Positions 1 to 7,006 are shown, counted from the stretch's first letter. The stretch: 8,247 nucleotides of DNA from an uncultured Cellvibrio sp. (GCA_946481095.1 CAMLML010000120.1:1-8247), one strand, 5' to 3'. Program-made: numbers and translations. The notes: generated by a model not told the origin, from the letters alone.

Positions 1-2
1 CA

Positions 3-113
3 TTTTCAAAGCAGACTGTGCTGAAACTGATGGAGCCTATTCAATTTCCGAATGGCCGAATAATATCTGACGGTACTTTGACCACTAGGCATGAAATTGT
101 GGAAATTATTTAA
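3..113 (+). CDS. C-terminal end of an unidentified protein (5'-truncated by window edge)
   Basis: A plus-strand frame is open from the left edge and ends at a TAA at 111-113, giving 36 visible residues that finish with RHEIVEII. The composition is protein-like, with regular hydrophobic spacing and a PNGRIISDGTLTTRHE stretch, and no start codon is needed inside the window. I do not recognise the family, and 36 residues are too few for an assignment. The gene ends 76 bases before the next plus-strand start, with a TATAAT in between, so the two are probably separate transcription units. It could also be a chance open frame, since a 36-codon run is not improbable. Confidence 0.45.
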   Translation, partial: FSKQTVLKLMEPIQFPNGRIISDGTLTTRHEIVEII

Positions 114-127
114 TAAAAGTAATTGCG

Positions 128-133
128 TATAAT
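128..133 (+). promoter_or_regulatory. Candidate -10 box for the SnoaL-like gene
   Basis: A perfect TATAAT lies 56 bases upstream of the ATG at 190, in an AT-rich gap. The -35 region is poor: the best hexamer at about 16 bases spacing is TTATTT at 106-111. A TG pair at 124-125 sits one base too far upstream for a classic extended -10. It is plausible as a weak or activator-dependent promoter. It may equally be chance in AT-rich DNA. Confidence 0.35.
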
Positions 134-189
134 TTTATGAACAATATTGCTCTAAATAAGAAAATTGCACTATAGAAAAAGAGGTTTGC

Positions 190-597
190 ATGAAACCAGA
201 TTTCGATGAAGCCCTACAACAACATTTTGATGCAATCTCCAATCGGGATATTGAAGCATTCAAATTACATCTCACTCGCGATGAAACGCTTTATACAATC
301 GTACAAAATGGACATGCATTCACAACGCCTGCAGAAACGATAGAAATTCATCGGCAGTGGTTTGAAGATCCAAACTGGATTTGGGAAGGGAAGGTGGTGC
401 ATAAAGTTGTTGGAGAGGATGTTGCTATGGCGCTTATCAAGTATGAATATCGTCCCAAAGCAGATGCCGACTCATTCAGCACCTGGCTAACTTATGTTTT
501 TCAATTGCAAGACGGGCAATGGCGAATTGTGCATGACCATAATACAGCGCTTGATTATCTTGCCTTTGCTCGTGTAGCTGGAATTGACATTAAGTAG
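190..597 (+). CDS. SnoaL / NTF2-like family protein (nuclear transport factor 2 fold)
   Basis: This is a 135-residue cytosolic protein with no signal peptide or membrane segment. Its length and layout fit the SnoaL/DUF4440 branch of the NTF2-like fold. An N-terminal helix (about residues 4-28, with FDAISNRDIEAF) is followed by a curved sheet. It ends in the family-typical tail WRIVHDHNTALD at residues 111-122, where a Trp strand leads into a His-rich end. Members act as small cyclases, isomerases, dehydratases or plain ligand-binding domains, and nothing here fixes the substrate. The start is supported by AGAGG at 180-184, five bases before the ATG. The gene converges on the glycosidase cluster and is unlikely to be co-regulated with it. 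I am confident of the fold but not of any activity. Confidence 0.85.
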   Translation: MKPDFDEALQQHFDAISNRDIEAFKLHLTRDETLYTIVQNGHAFTTPAETIEIHRQWFEDPNWIWEGKVVHKVVGEDVAMALIKYEYRPKADADSFSTWLTYVFQLQDGQWRIVHDHNTALDYLAFARVAGIDIK

Positions 598-641
598 GTG
601 ATGGAAAATAACCTTCCTTGATGTAAGTATTTAAAAATAAT

Positions 642-655
642 TCAGCGAATGCTGA
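642..655. terminator. Weak hairpin between convergent genes
   Basis: TCAGC and GCTGA form a 5-bp stem around a GAAT loop. There is an A-rich stretch before it (634-640) and TTTAT after it. It is the only inverted repeat in the 67-base gap between two converging genes, so it may serve as a weak bidirectional terminator. The stem is short and the T-run is broken, so confidence is low. Confidence 0.3.
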
Positions 656-664
656 TTTATGCTA

Positions 665-2308
665 TTAGGCAATCGCACTGTATCGAAAATGACTCAATTG
701 CACCTTTCCATTCCCTGAACTGTAAATACCGACTTTCAAACTTAAAAATCCGCCGAAGACATTATGATGCATTCCGGAGGCCTCCATGCGGGTAGGGTGG
801 AGTTGCCAGGTTTTACCCTGGTCTTGTGAATATTGATAAGTGATTACATGATGATCATTGATTAATCTGATTCGAAGTTTTCGAGTTTTGATGGGCACAC
901 TTGCCCAGGTTTGTTCTTCTGCATATTGATAGGTTTTGATTTTTTCTGCAGTAAATCCCACACCAATAAATGCTTTGTGATTATAGAAAAGTAATAAGCC
1001 GGCTTCGGCATCGCCTGATAATGTGAGATCAACTTCTACCTGATAGGCGCGATCGACAACACCGCAAGTCAATGGTGAACTATCAATTGGTGAATTTCCT
1101 GCTGCTGTCAGCTCCAAATATTTTTTACCGTATTTTACGCGAGACATTTCGTCGGGTTTTGGATTATGAAAACACCATTGGATACCAAATTTATTGGTAG
1201 AAAAATCATCGGAGAGCGCCATACCAACATTGGATTTTTTTGTTGGTGATTTTTTTAAAGGTGTTGGCAAGGGCAGGGAGAGGTCACCACCTGTTGCACG
1301 AAACCAGCCATCACTTGTCCATTCAATCGGTTCTAATAAAGTTTGTCGGCCGAGTGTTCTAAAACCATTTTCATATCCGTGATAGATCATCCACCAATCA
1401 CCTTTTGGTCCTTCAATTAAAGTGGCATGACCTTTAGACCACCAGGGTTCACTTTCTGACAAGGTTCTTACTAATGGATTATGAGGGCAGTGTTCCCATG
1501 GGCCATGAATTGAACGCGAGCGCGCAGCAATGACCATGTGGCCAGTGACTGGACCTGCAGTGCCACCTACTGCTGTAATCAAATAAAACCAATTATCTTT
1601 TCGAAATAATTTTGGCCCTTCAGGTGCAAAATTTTCAACGATCCAATCTTCCGGATAACGCCATGGACTGTAGGCATGTTCAACCTCACCATCTGTTGCA
1701 AGCCCATCATCCGTTAAACGTACTTTTCGGATTCCGTTTACAAATAAATAACGTTTTCCGTCTTCACCCACTATGTGACCGGGGTCAATGCAGCCACTGA
1801 TGTTTAGATCAATCGGATCACTCCATGGTCCGGTAATTTTATCAGCCCAAATCACATAAGTTGACCAGGGTTTTCCTGGAGATAATGCGGGAATATAAAT
1901 GTAATAACGATTTTCATGCTTACAAATATCCAGTGCCCAAACAGTTCCAATATTACGCGTGAGTGCTGCAGTAACAGGTGACCAATTCACAAGATCTGTT
2001 GAGTGCCAGATGACAATTCCGGGATAAGAATCAAACGATGAAAATGTCATGTAATAATCTTCACCATCTTTCAAAACAGTCGGATCAGGATGATCGCCTG
2101 GCATAATGGGGTTCAGGTAAGTCGCATTTCCCAAATCGGCATTACGTTGGCCTTCAATGCCTTTACTCCACTTGGGAACAAAATCTGCACAATTATTTTT
2201 ATTGATATTTTTTGAAGCCGCTTCTACGGTCAACACACTTGAAAAGGGTGTGGCAACTGTGCCAATCAAACAGGCTTTGAATAGATTTCTTCGTGTAGTA
2301 TCGGTCAT
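665..2308 (-). CDS. GH43 glycosidase (beta-xylosidase / alpha-L-arabinofuranosidase type) with C-terminal beta-sandwich
   Basis: This is a 547-residue exported enzyme, and it likely releases xylose or arabinose from xylan-type oligosaccharides by inversion. A five-blade propeller spans about residues 65-345. Its GH43 triad is visible: base D75 in GDHPDPTVL, pKa-tuning D175 in CIDPGH, and acid E230 in FAPEGPKL; H294 in SKGHATL fits the conserved propeller His. A second domain (about 367-547, with AGLLLFYNHKAFIGVGF at 436-452) matches the GH43-associated C-terminal concanavalin-like module, which helps shape the active site in relatives. The leader holds TRRNLFK at residues 5-11, close to the Tat motif, then a hydrophobic stretch ending near VEAA. 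I chose the ATG at 2308 because the upstream in-frame TTG at 2326 has no ribosome-binding site, while GAGA precedes the ATG. It is the last gene of the minus-strand cluster. The subfamily and exact sugar are uncertain. Confidence 0.93.
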   Translation of the reverse strand: MTDTTRRNLFKACLIGTVATPFSSVLTVEAASKNINKNNCADFVPKWSKGIEGQRNADLGNATYLNPIMPGDHPDPTVLKDGEDYYMTFSSFDSYPGIVIWHSTDLVNWSPVTAALTRNIGTVWALDICKHENRYYIYIPALSPGKPWSTYVIWADKITGPWSDPIDLNISGCIDPGHIVGEDGKRYLFVNGIRKVRLTDDGLATDGEVEHAYSPWRYPEDWIVENFAPEGPKLFRKDNWFYLITAVGGTAGPVTGHMVIAARSRSIHGPWEHCPHNPLVRTLSESEPWWSKGHATLIEGPKGDWWMIYHGYENGFRTLGRQTLLEPIEWTSDGWFRATGGDLSLPLPTPLKKSPTKKSNVGMALSDDFSTNKFGIQWCFHNPKPDEMSRVKYGKKYLELTAAGNSPIDSSPLTCGVVDRAYQVEVDLTLSGDAEAGLLLFYNHKAFIGVGFTAEKIKTYQYAEEQTWASVPIKTRKLRIRLINDHHVITYQYSQDQGKTWQLHPTRMEASGMHHNVFGGFLSLKVGIYSSGNGKVQLSHFRYSAIA

Positions 2309-2337
2309 GAAAATTCTCGGACTCAAAAAAAGTTATA

Positions 2338-2363
2338 GTCATCCCTGCGAAAGCAGGGATGAC
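2338..2363. repeat. REP-like palindromic repeat, copy 1
   Basis: This is a perfect 11-bp inverted repeat: GTCATCCCTGC, a GAAA loop, then GCAGGGATGAC. It lies in the 104-base gap between the GH39 and GH43 genes. The core ATCCCTGC-NNAA-GCAGGGAT recurs at 4011-4030, so it is a dispersed element rather than a one-off. On the minus strand it is followed, after five bases, by a run of seven T, so it could also attenuate read-through into the GH43 gene. Confidence 0.8.
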
Positions 2364-2376
2364 AATGCAAAAAATT

Positions 2377-2382
2377 ATTATA
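2377..2382 (-). promoter_or_regulatory. Candidate -10 box upstream of the GH43 gene
   Basis: Read on the minus strand this is TATAAT, 68 bases upstream of the ATG at 2308 and just upstream of the REP-like hairpin. The hexamer about 17 bases further upstream (TTATAT) is a poor -35. If it is used, the hairpin would sit in the 5' leader of the GH43 mRNA. It is offered only as a candidate. Confidence 0.25.
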
Positions 2383-2412
2383 GGGTGGTTTTGCAAAAAA
2401 TATAACTATCGT

Positions 2413-3972
2413 TTAATGATCAACACCTATTTCTAGCAAATACACATCATTTTCTCGCAAAGGCAGGCTCAGGTTATAAAAACCTTCTTTAGTGATGCGA
2501 ATGGATTTTTCTGATGATGGTTTTCCTGTGGCTTGCGCTTTTAACTCACTGACTTGCGATTTTGTCAGTTGGGCTGGTGAGCCCATTTTTATATAGGCAG
2601 TAAAAGCATCATTCTGTTGATAACCCACTTGCGAGATTTTTAATTTATAGCGGCCTTTTTTAAGACCATTAATTTTAATGTTCACATTACCTTTATTAGC
2701 AGGGGGTAAATCTTTTATATAGTACTGCTGATTATTAATGCCTTCAGGTAAGGTGTGTGTCATATCCCACAAGAGCAATTGCACATTTCCCTTGTTATCA
2801 GTAGTAGCAAATGATTGCTTGTCAGCATTTTTTAATTCCGTCGATTGTAATTGATTTAAAAACTGATAGGCAAAATAAGCCGGTTTTTTAATCCCTTGTG
2901 TATTCATTAAACCAAAACCACCATGAAATGCTTCAAAGCGTGGGCCCGGTTCTTCGAAAATATCTGTAAATACCCAATAGGACATAGATTGAACTACACC
3001 GCTGACTTGTTTTAATTTTTGCAAAATATAAGCAGCTTGATGATAGCTATCATGAGTTGGATCTGCAGGTGTATAGGATGAACTCCATTCGGTGTAATGC
3101 AATTCCAGATTGGGCATGGCCGATTCTGAAATTTCTTTTCGATTTCTTAATACATCACCACTGACTGCCCATTCATCTTTTGCCAGTACTGTCCCGGTAC
3201 TACCAAACTCATCGAGAAAACCCTGATGAACACCATAAGAATGGGTGCTGACAAAATCCAGTGGCACTTTATTTTTAACACAGAAGTCGATCATTTCCGG
3301 AATCCAGGCTGCACCTGCTGTAGCGGGGCCACCCACTTTGTAGTCTGGATTAACACTTTTTATCGCTTTGGCTGCATGAGCATAAAGTTTAAAATAGTCT
3401 TGCTGCGAACCCGCCCAAAATCCTTCGAGATTGGGTTCATTCCAGACTTCAAAATACCAACTTGCAACTTCTTCTGCGCCATAGCGCTCAGTGAAATGTT
3501 CAGTTAGTTTTTTAATTAAGGTTTCCCATTTTTCATAACTGTGTGGTGGCGTGACATTACCTCGCCACCAGAAAATAGTTTTATCGCCGCTGGCAAGGGA
3601 AGAGGGCATAAAACCCAATTCAACAAAAGGTTTCATGTTGATGCTGAGGATGTAGTCGAAAAGTGCATCAATATATTGGAAGTTATATTGTTCTTTTCCC
3701 TGGGCATTGATGCGATACACGCCCATATCATCTGTTAACAAACCATGCATACGGATGTAACGAAAATCCGTATCGCGTTTTATTTCAGCAAGTTGCTGCT
3801 GCCAATCAGCACGCAAACCTTCATTAGCGCGACCGGCACCAACGCTGGTTTTAAAAAAAGTATCAAAATCACCTTGAACCTGCTTTATATCAATCTCAAT
3901 ATTGCGATCCTGTGACCAGGCAGGGATATTCAATAGCAAAATACCGAGTAAAAAATATTTTATTGATTTCAT
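2413..3972 (-). CDS. GH39 beta-xylosidase-type glycoside hydrolase
   Basis: This is a 519-residue secreted enzyme of clan GH-A, and it likely trims xylose from the non-reducing end of xylo-oligosaccharides with retention. A Sec signal peptide spans residues 1-20 (FLLGILLLNIPAWS). The TIM barrel runs to about residue 375. Acid/base E179 lies in FEVWNEPN and nucleophile E295 in LHYTEWSSSY, both very close to the family signatures; RYIRMHG at 71-77 and VGGPATAG at 213-220 are further family-like blocks. The last roughly 140 residues look like the C-terminal beta-sandwich usual in GH39, ending NDVYLLEI. The start at 3972 is preferred over an ATG 24 bases upstream because AGGA lies five bases before it. 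It is 70 bases downstream of the lipoprotein GH5 gene, so co-transcription is likely. Some GH39 members act on other sugars, so beta-xylosidase is the default call, not proof. Confidence 0.93.
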   Translation of the reverse strand: MKSIKYFLLGILLLNIPAWSQDRNIEIDIKQVQGDFDTFFKTSVGAGRANEGLRADWQQQLAEIKRDTDFRYIRMHGLLTDDMGVYRINAQGKEQYNFQYIDALFDYILSINMKPFVELGFMPSSLASGDKTIFWWRGNVTPPHSYEKWETLIKKLTEHFTERYGAEEVASWYFEVWNEPNLEGFWAGSQQDYFKLYAHAAKAIKSVNPDYKVGGPATAGAAWIPEMIDFCVKNKVPLDFVSTHSYGVHQGFLDEFGSTGTVLAKDEWAVSGDVLRNRKEISESAMPNLELHYTEWSSSYTPADPTHDSYHQAAYILQKLKQVSGVVQSMSYWVFTDIFEEPGPRFEAFHGGFGLMNTQGIKKPAYFAYQFLNQLQSTELKNADKQSFATTDNKGNVQLLLWDMTHTLPEGINNQQYYIKDLPPANKGNVNIKINGLKKGRYKLKISQVGYQQNDAFTAYIKMGSPAQLTKSQVSELKAQATGKPSSEKSIRITKEGFYNLSLPLRENDVYLLEIGVDH

Positions 3973-3977
3973 AATGT

Positions 3978-3981
3978 TCCT
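3978..3981 (-). promoter_or_regulatory. Shine-Dalgarno that fixes the GH39 start
   Basis: AGGA on the minus strand lies five bases before the ATG at 3972. The alternative upstream ATG at 3996 has no such site and would place eight polar residues ahead of an otherwise normal signal peptide. Confidence 0.6.
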
Positions 3982-4007
3982 GTCGTTTTTAATCATTATC
4001 TATTTTC

Positions 4008-4034
4008 GTCATCCCTGCGGAAGCAGGGATCCAG
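4008..4034. repeat. REP-like palindromic repeat, copy 2
   Basis: This is a second copy of the element at 2338, with the stem ATCCCTGC / GCAGGGAT around a GGAA loop. The left flank GTC is shared with copy 1. The right flank is CCAG instead of GAC, so the outer stem is lost. It lies eight bases past the stop codon of the lipoprotein GH5 gene, in the short gap before GH39. There is no T-run on the minus strand, so it is probably not a terminator for the cluster. It may stabilise or process the mRNA. Confidence 0.75.
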
Positions 4035-4042
4035 TTTTTCAT

Positions 4043-5374
4043 TTATTTTTTTCCTGCGCCTTCAAGCAACGCATCCAATGTTTGTTGTTCCAATACAGTG
4101 TTGGAACTTCTGCTCAGGGCAGTACCTGTATCCCAATAAAAAGGAATCAGACCATTCGCTATAGATTGTTGGGTAACGTATTTAAAATAATAGGCTCTGG
4201 ATGCAAGGTGTAGTGCTAATGCATCACCGGTTAAATTATCGCGGCGTTGTGAGCCAAACTCGCCAACAATTAAAGGGATTCCTTTATCAACAAATTGGGT
4301 TTTCATTAAACCCAGTAATTCATCAACCTTTTCTTCTTCACCCCAGGTTGGGTTGTGTGCTGTGTCGGTGGTTGAATGAAAATCTTTACCCCAATAATAA
4401 AATTGGTTGCCCCAGGATTCATCTTTGGTCATTCCTGTGAAGTTCCAGGGCGAGTAGAAGTGTATTTCGGCCATTAAACGATTAGGCGTTGTATCAACAG
4501 GCATTTGTGTCATGAGTTGATTGGTTAATTCAATATCTGTATTGGGGCCTTGCACAATTAATACCCGATAAGCATTTTTTCCGCCAGTCGAACGCACTGC
4601 ATCGATAAAGGTTTGATGATAGGACAATAAAACATTCATCCTTGCAATTTTTTCAGCATTGCTTGTCGAGCCATCGGATGCACTGACATTAGGTTCATTG
4701 GCACTGGCAAACATTAAATGTTCATCGAAGTCACGCAAGTGAGTGGCAATTTGTTCCCAGAAGGCTTTTTGTTTTAAATTATTTTCAGCTTGTTTTGCAG
4801 TGGTGACATTATTTTCCAACCAGCCGCCATCCCAATGAATATTTACAACCACGTAAATATCATTATCAACACAATATTTCACGACTTCCTTAACTCTGTT
4901 TAACCACTCAATTTCAATTTGAGCAGTAGTTTGATCCGCATACTGATTCCAGGAAACGGGAAGCCGAATTGCATTGAAGCCGGATTGTTTTACAAACTTG
5001 ACATAATCTTCAGTGATTTTTGGATTGCCCCAATAGGTTTCACTTTTTCCTCCTGTGGCTTCAAGCGTATTTCCTATATTCCATCCCAATGACATTTTGG
5101 CTGCCAATTCAACAGCATTACTTTGCATGCCCGTCATATCCGCAGCAAGTGGATTGGTATTGTAGCTGGGGAAACTATTTACCTGGCTTGCACTGGAAAC
5201 GCTGACTGATTGTGAGCTTGAAGAGACAGAAGAAGAAATTGATGAACTGGATACAACAGTTGATGAACTTATTCGACTGGAAACAGATTCACTGCCTTTA
5301 GAACCACCGCTACTGCCGCATGCTGTAATTAATGACACAGCTCCGAAAAACACTAATGTGTTGATTAGTTTCAT
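4043..5374 (-). CDS. GH5 endo-beta-glucanase-type lipoprotein with polyserine linker
   Basis: This is a 443-residue lipoprotein. The lipobox LITAC gives the lipidated residue C19, followed by a Ser-rich linker (about 20-64) and then a GH5 TIM barrel (about 85-435). Acid/base E227 lies in ASANEPN and nucleophile E372 in VGEFGS; SLGWNIGNTLEA (95-106), IRLPVSWNQYAD (136-147) and NIHWDGGW (178-185) are strong GH5 blocks, most like subfamily 4. That group contains endoglucanases, xyloglucanases and mixed-linkage glucanases. The linker plus lipid anchor suggests display on the outer membrane, with the catalytic domain held off the surface. There is no carbohydrate-binding module. The ATG at 5374 gives a clean lipoprotein signal and has GAGGTGAGAG just upstream; an in-frame GTG at 5386 lies inside that tract and is less likely. 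It sits between a paralogous GH5 gene and GH39. Confidence 0.92.
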   Translation of the reverse strand: MKLINTLVFFGAVSLITACGSSGGSKGSESVSSRISSSTVVSSSSISSSVSSSSQSVSVSSASQVNSFPSYNTNPLAADMTGMQSNAVELAAKMSLGWNIGNTLEATGGKSETYWGNPKITEDYVKFVKQSGFNAIRLPVSWNQYADQTTAQIEIEWLNRVKEVVKYCVDNDIYVVVNIHWDGGWLENNVTTAKQAENNLKQKAFWEQIATHLRDFDEHLMFASANEPNVSASDGSTSNAEKIARMNVLLSYHQTFIDAVRSTGGKNAYRVLIVQGPNTDIELTNQLMTQMPVDTTPNRLMAEIHFYSPWNFTGMTKDESWGNQFYYWGKDFHSTTDTAHNPTWGEEEKVDELLGLMKTQFVDKGIPLIVGEFGSQRRDNLTGDALALHLASRAYYFKYVTQQSIANGLIPFYWDTGTALSRSSNTVLEQQTLDALLEGAGKK

Positions 5375-5428
5375 ATTGACTCTCACCTCGATTTATATTT
5401 GAACGCATTATTTTTTGTTTTGGTTTTA

Positions 5429-5456
5429 ATGTTGTGGTCTGATTAGACCACAACAT
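5429..5456. other. Perfect 12-bp-arm palindrome between the two GH5 genes
   Basis: The arms ATGTTGTGGTCT and AGACCACAACAT flank a GATT loop with no mismatch. It lies 54 bases upstream of the lipoprotein GH5 start and 65 bases past the upstream GH5 stop. Neither strand has a T-run directly after the stem, so it is not a standard Rho-independent terminator. TGGTCT...AGACCA resembles the inverted half-sites bound by GntR-type regulators, and the position upstream of an AT-rich TATAAA (5392-5397, minus strand) would suit an operator. Alternatively it is an mRNA-processing or stabilising hairpin in a shared transcript. Confidence 0.55.
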
Positions 5457-5521
5457 GTTCCGCTTTAAAAATTTGTATCGTTAATTTTTGTTTTTACTTG
5501 TCTGGTTGATTTGGTTTTTAA

Positions 5522-6898
5522 TTACCGTGCAGCATTGACAATTGTGCTGATTAAATTTGGATAAACCTGCGCGCCGGTATTGCGATTAAATAAACCTGTT
5601 GTGTTATCGCCTGTAGCACCAATATCCCAATACATAGGCACTATTCCCCGGGTATAAGCGGCTCTGGTGATGTATTGATTCCAATAGGTACGATATCTTT
5701 CGGCTCCAGATATATTCAATCGCGATGTTGCAGCATATTCCCCAAGAATTACCCCCATACCCGCGTCAATGAATTTGGTTTTCATTTTTTGCATTTGTGC
5801 ATCTGCAAAAGGCTCGTTTGCCCAGGTTTCCGTAGCGGCAGGATTAGTGGCAATGTTGCCCCATTGCCAAATCGTATCATTATCATTCAACGTAAAGTTG
5901 TAAGGATCATAGTAATGTACTTCTACCATTAAACGATTGGACGCTGAATCAGTTGGTTTTCTGAAAAAATTGACAGTGTGATCAATATTGGTATTGAAAC
6001 CTTGCACCACCAAATGACGTGAAGCATTGTTGCCACCGGTAGCACGCACCGCATTCACAAATGTTTGGTTGAAACTATTTTGTACTGTGTAATATTCAAC
6101 CGTTGGCGTACCATAATCACCATCTTTTAGCACTTCATTGGTACCGGCAAATAATAAATAGTCATCATAGTTTTTAAAGTTATTGGCGATTTGTGTCCAG
6201 AACTTTGTAATGCGGGTATTGACCATTGATTGTTGCGCGTAAGTTGGCTGCATCCAGCCACCATCCCAGTGGATGTTGATCATGACATACAAACCTGCGT
6301 TTCGTGCGTAATTTACCACTTCAGTAACACGGGCCATCCAGCTGGCACTGATATTGTCGTTGGCATCTGCATATTGTTTCCATGACACAGGAATGCGAAT
6401 TGATCTGAAACCCGCAGCTCTTACTGAATTCATCAGTGTTTGGGATGCCTTCGGATTCCCCCAGTTTGTCTCACCACCTATGGCCTCCAGAGTATTACCA
6501 AGATTCCAACCGGGGGACATTTCTTTCGATAAATTCAGGCTGGTGATATTTCGCATACCTGAGACAGTGATTGAAAATGTACGGGTAGTTTTGGCACCAC
6601 AAGTGTTTGTGTAAACGGCTGTAGCAGTACAACTTGCGGAGGGTGATACTGTTTGTTCGCGTGAACTACCGGAGGTTCCGCAACCGCTCCAGGACCAGGA
6701 GCCGCCGCGAGTCGGGTGTGGGCCAAACACTATTTGGTTTCCTGAGCTAATAGTGGCGCTGGAGACATTATTCCAGGTGCCCGCGATTTTTATATAAGGC
6801 GTTACTGCAGTTGCTGTGCAGGTTTGCGCCTGTGTTGTGGCAATTGCAGATGACAAAATCAAGAGTAAAGAAAAGTATTTGAATATATTATTTTTCAT
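5522..6898 (-). CDS. Secreted GH5 endo-beta-glucanase-type enzyme with N-terminal four-Cys beta-sandwich-like module
   Basis: This is a 458-residue secreted enzyme. A Sec signal peptide (1-24, ending TTQA) is followed by a module at about 25-112 that is rich in Thr, Ser and Gly and has cysteines at 27, 73, 90 and 100. The module repeats CTATAV twice and carries GGSWSWSGCG. It reads like an Ig-like or carbohydrate-binding beta-sandwich, but I cannot name its family. The GH5 barrel (about 119-456) has SPGWNLGNTLEA, IRIPVSWKQYAD, NIHWDGGW (208-215), acid/base E255 in AGTNEV and nucleophile E387 in LGEYAA. It is a clear paralogue of the neighbouring lipoprotein GH5, again closest in style to subfamily 4, so the substrate is likely a beta-1,4-glucan or xyloglucan. 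The Pro normally after the acid/base Glu is Val here. GAGG lies four bases before the ATG. It appears to be the first gene of the four-enzyme cluster. Confidence 0.92.
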   Translation of the reverse strand: MKNNIFKYFSLLLILSSAIATTQAQTCTATAVTPYIKIAGTWNNVSSATISSGNQIVFGPHPTRGGSWSWSGCGTSGSSREQTVSPSASCTATAVYTNTCGAKTTRTFSITVSGMRNITSLNLSKEMSPGWNLGNTLEAIGGETNWGNPKASQTLMNSVRAAGFRSIRIPVSWKQYADANDNISASWMARVTEVVNYARNAGLYVMINIHWDGGWMQPTYAQQSMVNTRITKFWTQIANNFKNYDDYLLFAGTNEVLKDGDYGTPTVEYYTVQNSFNQTFVNAVRATGGNNASRHLVVQGFNTNIDHTVNFFRKPTDSASNRLMVEVHYYDPYNFTLNDNDTIWQWGNIATNPAATETWANEPFADAQMQKMKTKFIDAGMGVILGEYAATSRLNISGAERYRTYWNQYITRAAYTRGIVPMYWDIGATGDNTTGLFNRNTGAQVYPNLISTIVNAAR

Positions 6899-6929
6899 AA
6901 ATCCTCACTTATTGTTTAGGGTTGATTAC

Positions 6930-6946
6930 AGATTTCTGATAAATCT
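6930..6946. promoter_or_regulatory. Short inverted repeat upstream of the first GH5 gene
   Basis: AGATTT and AAATCT flank a 5-base spacer, centred about 40 bases upstream of the GH5 start, in the 108-base gap after the thioesterase-like gene. It is in a reasonable place for an operator of the cluster. A 6-bp AT-rich repeat can easily arise by chance. No convincing -35/-10 pair was found in this gap. Confidence 0.2.
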
Positions 6947-7006
6947 TCGACTATCAAGTGGAACAGCAATCGTCCTTTAATTATTATTATGTTTTTACAT
7001 CAGGCC

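Noticed and set aside
1194..1382. Plus-strand open frames inside the GH43, GH39 and GH5 genes (for example 1194-1382, 3226-3507, 4201-4440, 6354-6614)
   Set aside because: They lie wholly or mostly opposite clearly conserved glycosidase genes, lack family motifs or good ribosome-binding sites, and are explained as antisense shadows.
2199..2396. Minus-strand 65-codon frame and plus-strand 82-codon frame (2157-2405) across the GH39-GH43 gap
   Set aside because: Both read through the REP-like hairpin and overlap the GH43 leader in another frame. Their apparent peptides are translations of the repeat (for example VIPAFAGMT), a common false-gene signature.
5429..5456. The palindrome between the GH5 genes as a Rho-independent terminator
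   Set aside because: The stem is strong, but the bases directly after it are GTTCCGCTTT on the plus strand and TAAAACCAAA on the minus strand, so there is no T-run. It is kept as an operator or RNA hairpin candidate.
6535..6726. Minus-strand 63-codon frame inside the N-terminal region of the secreted GH5
   Set aside because: It is an alternative frame of the module-encoding segment. The main frame has a signal peptide, balanced cysteines and an intact catalytic domain.
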